NCBI GenBank assembly: GCA_026874595.1
Contig: CM049315.1
Span: 37,530,164 to 37,594,163, forward strand
Direction of reading: 5' to 3'
DNA from: Sipunculus nudus
Taxonomy: Eukaryota; Annelida; Sipuncula; Golfingiida; Sipunculidae
Length of the DNA: 64,000 bases
Shown here: piece by piece, positions 24,253 through 36,990 of the stretch
How positions within the stretch are numbered: position 1 is the first letter of the stretch
Layout: each line of letters opens with the position of its first letter
Notes under the pieces: generated by a model
Database searches by the model: none
Told to the model about the DNA's origin: nothing
Seen by the model: only the letters and a program-made list of their open reading frames with translations
Translations under genes and position numbers: made by a program

Positions 24253-24830
24253 CTAATCTCTGTAAACAAGACGACCAGAGGTCACGCGATTGCCGGGAAA
24301 ACTCTGGCTCGAAATGAAAGACAGATAACTAGAACATGCCATAAAGAAGACAAAGAGAAAAACATGAGCCAAAGTTTGTACAGATTGAACCAATATTGTC
24401 AAGGTTACAATGAAAATAATAATTTGACGTTTTTTTCATGATTTTGACCTTGAACTTTGACCTATTTAATAATAAACATACAGCTTTAAGAAATCGTTCC
24501 GATATACCATAGGTGAAAGTGATTCCTGGTTAACTGTGGCCTGAAGAATGCTATATAACAGAGGCAAGAACCAGCAAGAAGCAAAATTGAGGACAACTGA
24601 TAAAATGACAGACATATTTACACAGTGACAGAAAGTTGGGACCTATATTGAATAAAAACAACAGGAGACCTAGACTTCTGGTTGTCAATCAACTCTGTAA
24701 GTTTCAAGTTGATTGCTGCGAAATCGTGACCTGTAAGGTGACAAACAAACACCCACACAAACAGACATACGCAGCTGACCAACATGCTTGCCGAAATCGA
24801 AGATTTCCGGCAGGCAATAACAGATCCCCT
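24253..24830 (+). mobile_element. Possible further HINE-like element
   Basis: Starts AACAAGACGACCAGAGGTCA then 'cgcgattgccggg' and ends near CCGGCAGGCAATAAC with a TTGCCG..CGGCAA inverted repeat. The start resembles the AACAAG starts elsewhere in the window. Weak. Confidence 0.3.
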
Positions 24831-27800
24831 TATATAGTTGCAGTCCGAAATTTAAAGACTTAATAAGAGCAGCACGACGTCCATCCACTGGTTCATTCCG
24901 ATCAGTGTTAACCCTTTAAGACGGTTTCGCAAAATTCTGAACTGGTTTCCGTGGTTTTTTTCCAGCACCTGACACAGTTTTTTAGTGAGGTCAGCATGTT
25001 TTCCAGGTTAGTGGCAAAATGGTTGAGAAGATATGTTTGTTTCAATTCATCAATATTAAATGTTACCTAGGATCTGTAGGACGGTGTAGTGTGTAGTGTA
25101 GGGATCTATCCGAGCAGGCGATGATGTATCTAAAACTCCGCTGCATGCACGGCCCTGGTGATCCTGGGTTTTTTTTGTATCGCACCCTCGGCTGTGGCTT
25201 AGTAAATAATGTGGCACTGTTTGGATCTCAGACGCTAACACTTTTAGGTCGACTAGCAACCTGCGCATGTCTCCAAAGGAAATGGCTTTCAAGATCTCCA
25301 TAGACGGATGTTGGCACGATTTGGAGATCAGGCTCTCTTGCGTGGCAATAGAGGTAGCAGTGTTTCATCTGCTCTTTGATTGGATTTGTTAACTGATAGC
25401 TGTTAGAAATGTTGGTTTATTGGCGACTTATTCCTCATGGATTTTCCTAAATATGTACACATTATGTTGGCTTTGGATCTCGAAAGGAAAAGTTGCATCC
25501 TTCACTTAATCTCTCAGTCTTTGAAATAAGTAATTTATTATGATATAGTCTTGGAACAAAAGTGACAAAGATGTCACAAACTGAAGGATAATCAATCAGT
25601 TGATTCTATTACTGCCAGGCATGGATGTAGTCTTCTGAAGATGGCCTTTAGCTGCTGCTTAATAGATCGGTGTAGCTGTAGGAGTTTGAGACAAATTCAG
25701 CTATTTTTGGACCTGGTAAACTGGACATGAAGATAATGGAAAATCAAGGATGATAATTTTGCACTTGACTTTGATCAGATAAATAGAAACCTCCTACTAG
25801 TAACTATGTTTCAATAATGACGCTCATCGTACAATTCTTATTTAAGTGGCCCCTGCTTTTTTGTTCCTATGTTGTTCCTACTTTGTCTTGGAGTAAACAC
25901 TTATTACCGATCTAATAGTAATGCGCCAGCCGGTTTCAATGTACTGGTGACCATCTTGAGTCCATTGTTTGTTATTTAAGAATACCTGAATACTCAAGGA
26001 TATAATACTTGTCTTAATTTCTCTTTTTTTAACTAAGCTTAGCGGCAGACAAGAAACTATCGTCAACGGTATGACTTTTTATCCATATTAATATAAAATT
26101 AATCGGTTGACATCTTGGATGCTATCTTGGATGTATAAATTACCTCCACGCACATGTCTATTCGCTAACAATTTTACCACTGGGCAAATAACCAACCCTT
26201 AAAATAAGTAAAGACACCAAAACTAAGGCAATAATGGAAAGTGTGACTTATGAACATTTAATGCAAATGACGTTATCGGTATCCATTTTGACGCAATCTT
26301 TTATTTGCAAGCCACATGACTAAACAGCGATGCTTGATTTGGTTTCATTTGATTCTCAAACAATAAATGTAATAGTAGATACATAAATTACAACTCTATG
26401 ATAATAAAAGGACTTATATTTGTCAGTGACATAAATACATAATGATGTTCCTGTTGGTTCCAATGGATTTCTGGATCCCAAAAAAGCAAGCAATAGATAC
26501 CAAAATTACAACTCTACGATCAAAATTAATGATTTATGGCCATTTTAAGGACTTGGCGGCCATTTCGGACGCCATCTTGGATATTTCAGTGACATAAAAC
26601 GTAATGATGTTTTTCTTGTTTCTAATGGATTTCTGGACCCAAAACACCTAGTAGTAGATACAACAATTACAACTCTACGATAAAAAATTAATAATTTGAG
26701 GATAATTTAGGGATTTTGCGGTCATTTGGCCCCGTCCTAAGTATAAATAACATAACTCCTTGTTATTCCTGTATGCTATGACGTCATAATCAACCTATCA
26801 TTCTTCATTATACGCTGACTGTCAGTCATCGGATGAATGAATGAGCAGTTTTACGGCGTCTACGTTTTACGGCGTCCTTTGATGCTTTATAATTTTGGTA
26901 TGAAACTAAAAAGCTAGTTTATATAATATGGCAGAAAACAAATACTTGGCGTCTGTGACTAAGGATCAAAAAGTATATACAATAGCGCATTTAGCGAGAC
27001 CAACCACTACATTCTCAACCTATCTATGTAAATGATTTTCCTTCAATATAACAAACACAATCCAACAGAAACATGCTGTCACTAATGGTTTAGTCCTTTG
27101 TCAAGTTTTTAGGATGATTTCAACTATCTTCGTGTATCGATGAACAAAATAAAAGTCATGTCCCCTATTTGGTCAATTTGATAATTTCTTTAATCTGGAT
27201 GTCTGGTTCAATAAACGGGTCATCGAAGAAATGTGGTTTGACGCTAGCAACCATGGGTAACGAAACGTATCCGCTTTGGCAGCGAGACTTTTCACAGATG
27301 GCCCACGACCCTAGTGACCTTACCGTAATATTTCCCATTCTGGCTTGTACTCTTTATCCATACTTTCGAGCCGCCTGCAGGAAGACCTTTCTTTAAGTAA
27401 TAATTAAGTAATATAATATGGATTCTATTTCGATAGGCTAACTGTATTATCTTAAAATAAACATTTGACGCCTGACTGTTAAATATGTTTGCCAGAGACA
27501 AAGAGCAATGTTAGCATGCGGAAATAATATTTTTTATACATTGGTTTAATAATATATTATAAAATCAGTGATGATATAAAAAATGGCATTCGTTCATATA
27601 TCCTGAATAAATTGTAAAATTTAAATTTCACAGTGATTCACTGCTTCCAATAGTGGTCTGCAGTAAAAAAATACTTTTTTTCCGTTATTCACACCAAACA
27701 GTTATAGGACTACGGTAGGGAAACTAAATCCCAACAGGTTATATATTTAGTTAGAAACTTTCCTTAGTTTCATAGTTGATATAGTAAATCAGTTAATATA

Positions 27801-28070
27801 GCTTTGTATATACGTCATGAGATGTACATGGCTTGGCCTGGTTACACAGCTGACTTCGACAGATTTTATATTTGACAGCGTTTAAACGGCATTTATGGAA
27901 TGAATGGAAAAATACATTTTCTTTGTGAATGTGTAGTGATGCTCTTAACTTACTGTAGTCCTGTTCATGAAGGATCACAATGAGCTATCCTGAGATGGTA
28001 AACGTAAACACGCCTCGCCTGATGAGTCACGCCATCTAGTATTCAGTTTATGCAATTGTGCATCTTTGAA
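24831..28070. other. Gene-poor stretch
   Basis: No coding exon that I can support. It holds a degenerate tandem repeat at about 26360-26740, listed separately, and otherwise unique AT-rich sequence. Confidence 0.5.
26360..26740. repeat. Degenerate tandem repeat, ~120-165 bp units
   Basis: Three units share 'agatacatmaattacaactctaygat' and 'cagtgacataaa..taatgatgtt..ctgttt ctaatggatttctgg'. Non-coding. Confidence 0.6.
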
Positions 28071-28075
28071 AGTAT

Positions 28076-28269
28076 TGTAGTGGGTGCCCTGAACCGCTAC
28101 GGAGCCGACGGTTGTGACCGGCGGTAGTGGAGCGGTCAGGGCCTATAAAAGGGAGAACCGGAAGTTTAATCAGGAGTTAGCGGCTCGGAGCTAGACCGGA
28201 TGGTCGTGAGCTGTGTATAGTTAAGCGGAATAAACGTTTTATCTATTCAACCTGTGTTGTTGAGCCACA
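28076..28269 (+). mobile_element. Solo-LTR-like sequence
   Basis: A GC-rich island in AT-rich DNA with LTR layout: starts TGTAGTGGGTGCC, TATAAAA at 28144-28150, AATAAA at 28229-28234, and an end near TTGAGCCACA. The first half contains an imperfect inverted repeat (GCCCTGA..CCGCT / AGCGGTCAGGGC). No clear target-site duplication, and no second copy in the window. Confidence 0.5.
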
Positions 28270-28819
28270 AAAGAAATAGGAACATAAGTGAACGTTACCG
28301 TATACATGTATATCATACAATTCTTTATATATATATCCTTATTAAAAGAATTGAAAGTGTTCAACGAAGTATATCTGCCAAAATGGGACTTTGATTAATT
28401 GAAAAGTTTATTATAACGAGAAGAGGAAGAATACACAACTCTTATGGCATACGGTTGATACGAAACACCTTTTATAAGTCTGGTCAGCAACGACTCCAAC
28501 GTGCCTGTAAGAATTTATCCCCTGGATGAATGCCACGTTAACTTAAACATATTTGCATGCGAGAGTTTGTCACTTTATAATATTAATTTACAAGTAACGT
28601 CCTACCTGTTTATTGGAACAGCATAGGTGTACAGTTTTGGTGAAGGACGTAAGTGACTAAAATATGTACTAGTACCCGTGTCGGCATATTTTCAGGTATA
28701 TTCTTTTACAAAAGTGAGAGAGTATAAAATTTGGCCAAAGGGTTGAAGAAGGCTAATCCGCCAACTGCCTGAGCGAATAATAATATTTTACCTGGTGATG
28801 AATTTGTATGAGGCGAATA

Positions 28820-28995
28820 CAGTGAAACCTCGGAAAAACGAGCACCAACGGAAGCTCGAAAAGTGGTCAAAATATACAGGTGGTCGTCTAAGCGAGGTCT
28901 AATAAAAGGTTAAAAAAGAATTGAGAACGTGCAAAAGTGGCCGTTACTTTGAGGTGGTCGCTAAACCGAGATGTTCGTTAGGCGAGGCTTTACTG
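28820..28995. mobile_element. Short MITE, pogo/Tigger-like ends
   Basis: Ends CAGTGAAACCTCGG and CGAGGCTTTACTG are imperfect inverted repeats (CAGTGAAACCTCG against CAGTAAAGCCTCG) of the form known from pogo/Tigger-type elements. 176 bp, no coding. TA precedes the left end but AA follows the right, so the TA duplication is decayed. Confidence 0.6.
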
Positions 28996-31560
28996 AAATA
29001 CAAAATATGACACGTCGCTTACGACATTTTCACCACAGGAGGTCTGTGGAAAAAGTCTTTGGGCAATAATCACGAAACAAACAGTCGGACACGGGTCCTG
29101 ATACGGATTAAATAAGTATGCATAGTATGCATAATGATAATTTCCCAAGTATAGGTCCATGGCCAGTAGGTGGCAAAGCTTATTGATTTAGGATGAAGGT
29201 TACTATACGATAAGAATGATATGCTGTTATCATTATGACTTCTGGATTTCATTTCTCATGTGGCGAGGAGTAATCCAAAATTCAATCATACATTTCCACA
29301 TTCACCCGAAGATCAAATTAAGCGTCAATAAAATGCTCCAGTAGGAATAGTACTTGAAGTATCTTCATAAAAGACCCAACAAGGTAAGGTTCTGTATACG
29401 CAAGTTATAATAACGGATATTGTGATTAGCGAGAATCCTGACTCAAGATGATGTAGAAAATCACCTGTTGATTGGCAGGGGTTGATAAGTAAATTGATTA
29501 TTTTACCTCAGACTTTAATCCTAACTAAAGTAGTTTCCACAATAATAACGTAACGCATGAGAGAAAAAAGGTGTCAAAACCGCTGAAAAAAAGTCCAACA
29601 TATTTTACGTTGTAAATTCGGAGTTCATATTATTAATATATGATCCTAGTAAATCCACCACCTAGAAATATACATAAGAATACTGAAGGTACTTGGAAAC
29701 ATCCTAAAGTTTGTAGGAAATCCCTAAAATACATTAATACACATAGTGGCAGCTCATACTAGTCCCAGCTTAAATAATTTTCCCAACAGATAACCAAATC
29801 TTATGAAAATAAAACTCATGTAGGTCTATTCCCGCAGAATTGCCAATTTAAAAATTAAAAACGTTCAAGCACCGTCGGTCTCAAGATAATTTAAAAACAA
29901 AAAGGATACCCCAAGTATATTCAAACAAACAGAAGTATCGAGTAAAACCTGAAGTGGCGCTGGTACACACTGCCGTCATTGTGCACATGTCTCTAAAGGT
30001 GCTCATTAGGCTGCAGCAAAATGAACAGGGCCTCCATCGTACATTCTATTAAATATATGTACTTAGACGAAAAGCCCGAGCTGGTATATGGTCACTTGAT
30101 ATACTGCTAACATTTCAGGGCGATATTTCGAACGGTTCTTGAGATGATGGCCCGAAAGACCAATACGAACGGTCAATTTCGTTATTAGAGGACGAACGAA
30201 CGGACGGACAGTCAATAACACAACCGTACGGAAAAACGGACTGCCGACCTGATTACTATAGCACACCTGGCGGACAGACGGCCCAACGAATTACTATAGG
30301 GCACCCGAAAGAACACGGACGGCCGACCTGATCCCTTTTGGACACCCGACCAGACAAACGGACGGCCCACCTTATAACTATAGAACATCCGATCGGACGG
30401 CCCACCTGATTACTTTAGGACACCCAAACGGACGGCCCACCTGATTACTTTAGAACAGTCGAAAGGATACCCCACCTGATTACTATAGGACACCTGAACG
30501 GACGGCCCACTTGATTACTTTAGGACTCCGTATCATGTCTAGGCATGTCCCGCATGTTTGTGTCACACAAATTTGCTGACCATTAGAATCTGATGATCGA
30601 GCCACTTCCAAATGAGCGATTGTAGATGAACCAAGTTTATTGGCACCTCGTAGCAAACGAATGACATGTTATACAGAGCATTGTGTTATTAGTTTTTTTA
30701 ATTTTTTAGGTTTAGAAGGTTTTGATCAAATTTCATTTATAAGACTCATTTAGATAAAAGGTATGTTAATCAGGCACCGACCGCGTCAATTTTAACCCCC
30801 GCATAAAAAAATTTTGATTTTGTTTTTCATCTTTCAAGAAGATAAAATTATACAATTTTGATAAAATTTCCTTTGTTACGAAGTGCTTTTGCCTGTTTAA
30901 CAAAACAATTATGTTATTTTCATGCTTTTCCCTGACCATTTGACATTTTTATCGAAACATACAAAATAAGTTAAAATAAAATATCGCCGGCCCTGACTGG
31001 TTTCTAAAAAATGTGCAGGAGAACCATACCATTTTTAGCCTTAGACTTACACCTTTTTTTAAATAAAACAAGTGAAGAGACTGAAATTCGTCATTTCAGC
31101 TTTTGTCTCCATTTTTTTCTTTATTATCTTCTTTTTGAATAACTGAAGAAAAGGAGTAAAATACTTAACATGACATGCCATAAGATAAATGTTATAATAC
31201 CTGAAAAATAATAGATATAATTTGTCATAAAACCATTAATATAAGAAGAAAAGGGCAATAAATGATATCTCATATGACTTGAAAATTAAAATAAAAGTGA
31301 AATCACTACATATGTTATAATTTTAAAAATATATATAAAGGATGTTAAATAAACAATACCATATCCTGTTCAGTTGAAATAAAGAGTAGAAAATTTTTTT
31401 AAATATCGCCATAAATGTATGAATTGTGCATTATATATTTGTACTGGAAAATATAAATATGTGTAGAAGAGAAATCTGAAGGAAAGTGACGAATGAAGTA
31501 CATATGAGATCAGATTCTAAAATGACCAGCGGCTCAACCCCACGCAAACTGTAATAAACT
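28996..31560. other. Gene-poor stretch with a GC-rich minisatellite
   Basis: No coding exon found. 30060-30540 holds a minisatellite described separately; the rest is AT-rich, with no recognisable feature. Confidence 0.5.
30120..30535 (+). repeat. Minisatellite, ~37-bp 'gacggcccacctgattactataggacacc' units
   Basis: About nine degenerate units of 'CGGACGGCCCACCTGATTAC + tataggacacccga'. It appears to be an expansion of the 'ggacggacagac..ctatag' tail common to HINE-like elements; the preceding 150 bp ('ggcgatatttcgaacggttcttgagat') resemble HINE interior sequence. Confidence 0.65.
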
Positions 31561-32471
31561 GTATGGTTTTCACCGTTTTATTTCAAGTTACCAAGATTGC
31601 GGCTGTCGCGCCACATGCCGTATGTCGTATGTACCACCCACTTACAATGTCGTGATGTCATTAAATCAGGTTAGAGAAACCTATTTCCAGTCCCTATATA
31701 TTATCATATAAGGTTTACATGTTGAGGACACTGGGAAAGCTTTTTTCTATCGAGTGTTTGGCATCATGTGATACATCAAACTCAAGCTCACATCCTGCAC
31801 TTTATTTTGTTCGAGGAAAACAGGGGGGTTGTGAACCTCTTTTCTTGGTTTATGACAAAAAACGACAGCTTCTACAACTGGCTTTTGGTGTCGCCACCTC
31901 TCAAAACTATTTCCAAGGAACACATATACAACTTTCAATCCCCTCCAACATAAACAAAAAAAGCCAGCACTGCTACTTTTTTATATATTGAATTTCTCCT
32001 ATCACCCACCTGCTATAAATATTGTATGCACTCTCAAATATTTTTTTTCTGAATTTTCTGCTGCCCTGCAATGTATTGCACGCTCAGTATTTACGTAAAT
32101 AAATGGGCCGACATTGACCGGAACCGGAAATAGGTCTCAGCCATAGCACACCTCCCCTTCGAGTAGAAGGTAGACACTTAGGATGCGCGATTGCGAAGGA
32201 CTGTGCCTTCGTCGGTTTGCACTTAGTACGAAAGCGGATTCTTGGTGTGATTTACAAACTTTCCATGCCTATCAACATTGCTAATCCATACCACTTCCCA
32301 GTGAAGAAAAAAGGGCAAGTCGCGTGTTCTGTGACTAGAATCAAACTTTGCTTTTGTTTCTGTCAGTACGAATCTTCCTCTTTACGCACTTTCGCGATGT
32401 CAACAGTACGTGGTTTCAGAACACTTGGAAGAACAGGCTGGCTGTTATTAAGCTTGCGTCCCATCAGTAAT

Positions 32472-32663
32472 TCACATGGACCACTGCCATTCTGAAGAGC
32501 GGCTGTTCTGTAGGTCAACATTCGCATTTCTTAAGCATGTCTCTGCTTCCCCATTCGCTTGAGGGTATTGCGCGGAGCTTGTAACATGAGTGAACCCGCA
32601 GGATACTGCAAACTGTTTGAAAGAAACCGTACTGAACTGTGGACTGTTGTTGGAGGTCACCAA
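32472..32663 (-). pseudogene. Integrase core fragment
   Basis: Reads NSPQFSTVSFKQFAVSCGF then SSAQYPQANGEAE, the 'D.G.qF.s..F..f....g' and 'S..YPQsNG.aE' part of the retroviral-type integrase core. The catalytic D before 'spQF' is not preserved. Frame breaks on both sides. Confidence 0.7.
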
Positions 32664-33045
32664 ATCGGGAATGCCGTCAGTTGCAAATGTGCTCTTTAGG
32701 TTGTTAACGACGTCACGTGAAGCTTGATTTATGAGGAGTGTTATTTGAGAACGGCACTTAGTAATTCCCAGATGACCTTCATGGAGATATGTTCGATCAT
32801 GTCCAGTTGAAGGGCAGTTGGAATGACAAATCGGTCATCATACAACAGTAAATCATCAATGACCGCAAGATGGTGCTTCCACTACTAATATGGCTTCACG
32901 ATCAAGTGCTGAGGCAAGTATGCTGGCCATCCCTGTTTGCAGTATTGCAGAACTTGCGAAATGACTTCATCAGATTTCTGTGCCTGTGCTATTTCATGTA
33001 AGCGTTTTCTTTATGCAGGAATAACGTCGATGGCAAGTCCATGGT

Positions 33046-33650
33046 TTATACCGCTGAGACTGGTGCCCTTGGTAGAGTATCTGCAGTTGCTTGTTCCTGC
33101 CAAGAACGTTGTAGACCTAGCACTGAAATTTCATAAGGCGGAGTCGAAAGCGCAAGAGACATAAGGGGTTTATGGTCTGTCTGCAGAGTGAAGATTAGGC
33201 CAATTATATAGTCCGCAAATTTCACACTTGCCCAGATTGCTGCCAATGCGTCTATCTGTATCTCTTTCTGACCTAGCTTTACCAGGCTTTCGTCTACTGA
33301 GAACATTGTATGTACCTCTCGTTGTACAGCTTTGTTGAGTTGCGTTAAATCAACACAAATTCGAACAGATCCATTTCGTTTTGGAGTGGGAACTATGCCT
33401 GAACCGTAAACTGTGGAAACAGTCACTGCTGAAATAAATCCTTGTCCTATCATTGACTCGATCTCTTTCTTGACAGCAGGCAACAAGGGATGAGGAATCT
33501 GACGCGGTGCATACAAACAAGTGGGCTGAGCATCTGGCTTAAGTTTGATGATGTACTTAATTCCAATTTGCCTATGTCTTCAAACAGTTTTTGGAACTCG
33601 GCTTTGATGTTTAATGTCTCTCTGCTAACATTTCTAATGTTAGCTGTCAA
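33046..33650 (-). pseudogene. Reverse transcriptase/RNase H fragment with internal deletion
   Basis: The open part reads from the start of the RT domain (PHPLLPAVKKEIESMIGQGF, VRICVDLTQLNKAV, REVHTMFSVDESL) and then jumps to the RNase H region (AAIWASVKFADYIIGL, LQTDHKPLMSL). The RT palm with its catalytic YxDD is absent, while the frame stays open across the junction. An overlapping frame (33450-33650) carries the region just before RT. Confidence 0.75.
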
Positions 33651-33857
33651 TTGGATGAGGTCTAGTTTTATAAAAGCATTTCTGCTAAGAAGAGACTATG
33701 GTTGCTTCTTTATCAAATACACTGGTTCAGTGAATGTCTTTGAGTCCTGTCTCAGTGTAGCTTAAATCATACCTGTTGCTGCTATGTGAGTACCTCCTGG
33801 CTCTACAAGACTCTGGCTGATGTTTACAGTTTCTGCTTTCTTAGAAAAGGCTCATTT

Positions 33858-34121
33858 TCACTCACTAGTCACAGCTGCACTAGTGTCTAATTTGAACCTG
33901 TTAGTGTTTCCATTCACATCTATTTGGGTTATTCTAGTGTCAACTTGACCTCTTATTTCTCCCATGAATGGTGCCTGTTCAGCTTCATCGACCCTATTAT
34001 GCCGTTTTTTGTGAGCTTCCGCACACAACCAAAAATGTCCTTTTTTACCATAACCCTTGCATGTAACATCTTGAGCAGGGCAAATGTCCCATGAGTGTTT
34101 TTGTTGCCACAGTGTTAACAT
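33858..34121 (-). pseudogene. Zinc-knuckle and protease-region fragment
   Basis: Contains a degraded CCHC-like run (C-x2-C-x-GYGKKGHF, with a further cysteine) followed by VNGNTNRFKLDTSAAV, which aligns with the aspartic protease entry 'F.LDTGA.V' but has S in place of the active-site G. Function is therefore lost. Confidence 0.65.
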
Positions 34122-34235
34122 GATTCGTTTTTGGTGTATTTTGCTTTGCCCTTAAAATATTGCTGCTGTGGCTTTTTTTTTGAACATGTTCAGTGCTGCT
34201 AGCGGTATTCCTGTCAGCAGAACCTAAGTATTGAC

Positions 34236-34475
34236 CTATAAGAACGTCTCTGTTTTGCTTGCGGGCTGTCGGCTAATCTGGATGGCTTCCTCAAGAGTCA
34301 AGTCGGGTTTAGCTGTCTGACAGTGAATCATCTCTAACTCCCGCGGATCAGCCCATCTTTCAGCGATGCTTATGCACAGTCTTCTCGAGTTTATACAACT
34401 CTTGAAAAATGCTATCGACGGTCTGGTCTGGCAACTAGACGCATCTATTGAAACGAACTCGTTCAGTGATAACAT
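34236..34475 (-). pseudogene. gag-like fragment of the gypsy element
   Basis: A broken gag-type frame: a helical stretch ending in DLTLEEAIQISRQ, the sequence that commonly precedes the nucleocapsid part in K02A2.6-like gypsy elements. It lies just upstream (in element orientation) of the zinc-knuckle fragment. Confidence 0.55.
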
Positions 34476-35096
34476 TTTTTTCGTTCACCGTAGTACTGAT
34501 CTAGGTTAACATCTTCATGGGTTATTGACTGCTCGTCTAACCTAAGCGTTGTCATAATTTCTTCTGCGTGATCACCTATAGAATACAGAAGCGTATAACT
34601 AGCTCGTCTTTGGGGTTATTACGTAGGCCAGATGCTGTCAGGTAACGCGCGAGCGGCGAATCCGTTTCGGCCACAGGTCAGCCTGTTTCGGTCCATTGGC
34701 AGCGTGAAACTTTTCTAGTAGCGGGAGCTGGGCAGCTCAATTTAGACTTTGCTCTCCCGAGCTATCAGAGCGACTGTTTGAGCTCATATTTGTGGGAAGA
34801 ACGCCGCTTCCGCCATAACAATCTCCTACACAGCTGAGTGGTTTTCAAGTCACGTTTTATTCCAAGTTACCAAGGTGGCGGCTGTCGCGCCACATGCAGT
34901 ATGTCGTATGTACGACCCACTGACGATGTCGAAATGTCGTTAGGGCCGATTATAACACACAAACTGGCTCATTATATCAGCTATGGTATGAGCGATGGCG
35001 TAATCAGTCCAAAAGGTCAAGTTCCTTGTTTGTTATCAATATTTTGATAATTCATAACTGTCATTACTGAGGTTAATACGCACATATCGCCTTAAC

Positions 35097-35196
35097 ATGG
35101 CCGGCGACAAGGAACCTTATGTGAGATACCTGGCAGGATTTGTTATTATTTCGTGTGTATTAACTTCTACAAATGCTCAGTTCCAAAACTGGAATG
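35097..35196 (+). CDS. Isolated first exon encoding a signal peptide
   Basis: ATG at 35097 opens MAGDKEPYVRYLAGFVIISC, continuing VLTSTNAQFQNWN to a strong donor GTGAGT at 35197 (phase 1). It has a charged start, a hydrophobic core (LAGFVIISCVL) and a likely signal peptidase site after TNA. No partner exon was found downstream on the plus strand before 64 kb. It may be the first exon of a gene whose body lies outside the window, or an orphan or relic. The product is unknown. Confidence 0.45.
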
Positions 35197-36078
35197 GTGA
35201 GTACAACATTTTGTCATCTCAAATGTATTAGATTTAGTTCCCACAAAATCCTCCTCGGAGTTGGATCTGGATGTAGTAAATTATCAACCCGGTCGCATGC
35301 CATAACTTTAAAAATGGAGGTGTTAATGGACCAAGACACATGATGTTTTAGCCATGTTCACCTCTTTAATGATTATTGTCAAAGTAATTCCCTTTATGTG
35401 TCTACACAAACCCTCGTTAAACGTCTCGCACAACAGTTAATGCTACAGTACATTTCTTATGTGTGCAATATATTTGAATATGAAACGGTCAAACATTATG
35501 ACCTAAAACGTGAGTGACTGGTCGAAATCCTCTTTGAAGACCTCATGCCTTTTCAACGCTGGTACGTCGGCCTATATGATCATACAGCAATCAACTGATT
35601 TTCTGCGGACAAACTACAGTCTATTCTCAATGAATATATACAATATTTATAAAATTTAAATAGATAAGGGATAAAACTTCTGCTGTTTTGGTAAAACATT
35701 TGATAAAACATATTATTGATGCCACTGTGCAAAAATGATATTCCATATACACCGAGTCACATGTTTCCCATTACTGCTCTTTTTAGGGAACAAGATATAA
35801 CTTGTTGTGTGTGAAATGACTATGCTACTTATACATGACTTACTGTAATAAAAATGTTGCTGGTTCCTCATTACAATAATTTCCTAATTTCAATACAGTC
35901 TTTCCATACTTACGTTAAGTGCCAAATTATTGAAATCAAGTACTCGCAGATACACACATATATGACTTTAGTATAATTTGTTGAGACCTTTTCCTAACAT
36001 TAGCACCCACTGCTCATCCTTACTTGGGGTATTTCATATATATCATATCCCCATGATGACTACTCCCAAAAGTACATA

Positions 36079-36990
36079 TAGTAGAACCTCGCTGTGTCGA
36101 AGTCGAAGGGACTGGTGAATATACCTCGACAACAACCGGTGTTCAGGACAACCGATATTCATTAAATTCAACCTTCTTCAGCCTTGATTATTATCGATAA
36201 ATATTGCAGATGTATAGGGCATATATTGTATAGTTCTCTCAAATGTTTGCGTGAAACAACAACACAAATTTTTATAATAAATTATTTTATTAATTATAAA
36301 AAAAACACATATAAGTACCACCAAGATAGGATAAGGTAAATCGAGATAGTGAAATAAGAGCACATACATTAAAGTATTAAAGCACACAAATTATCAAACG
36401 ATTGGCTCGGATCATATTCCATTCAACACATCAGATCTTCTTTATAAATAACATCTAATTTCAAATTAATGCTTCGTCGGCGAGAGGAAAAAGGCATGAT
36501 CATGAGTGACTAATTGGCCGAACAGGTAAGAAACGGACCAGGTGTGTAAAACATCGCGCTTGGTACGTAAGATCCTTGCCGGTATTTATTATGTAACTGG
36601 TCATCACGGCCGTAAGTATGATTGATGGACCGTGCACAACTGTTATCCAAACATTAAAGCAGCATGACCTCGATTCGAGCGACAGAGCCTTAGCGCTTGA
36701 TGAGTAAGAGCCTTGCCGGTATTAAATTAATAACGTATAACTGGTCCTCATGGCCCGTGCACAGCTGTTATCCAAACATTCAAGCGACATGACTTCGAGT
36801 TAAGCGATAGAAATACTAGCAACAAAACACCTCGACACATCAGGTTTTTCGACACATCCGAGTATGACACTAAAGGAGTTAATTTAGTAAAGTGTTAACT
36901 TTTTTTTTCAAGGACTCCACATTAACACATGCGGAAATTTGACTTAACCGAGTTCGACACAAAAAAAGTTTCTCAGAATATGTACATTTA
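36079..36990. mobile_element. Possible pogo/Tigger-like non-autonomous element(s)
   Basis: Starts TAGTAGAACCTCGCTGTGTCG and later carries several 'cctcgacacatc', 'ttcgacacatccgagt' and 'gacttaaccgagttcgacac' blocks. It contains an internal ~150-bp duplication ('gccttgccggtatt..taactggtc..gtgcacarctgttatccaaacatt' at about 36565 and 36712). Borders uncertain. Confidence 0.4.

Larger units (their letters stand above)
31565..34945 (-). mobile_element. Decayed Ty3/gypsy LTR retrotransposon
   Basis: Minus-strand fragments in the expected order gag, zinc knuckle and protease region, reverse transcriptase/RNase H, integrase, flanked by two ~100-bp related sequences (31565-31670 and 34840-34945, both with GGCTGTCGCGCCACATGC) that look like LTR remnants. 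Reading frames are broken by stops and shifts, and the middle of the reverse transcriptase is missing. It cannot encode a working element. Confidence 0.75.

Noticed and set aside
36079-36990. Autonomous pogo/Tigger transposase
   Set aside because: Only end-like blocks and an internal duplication are present; no transposase motif in any frame.
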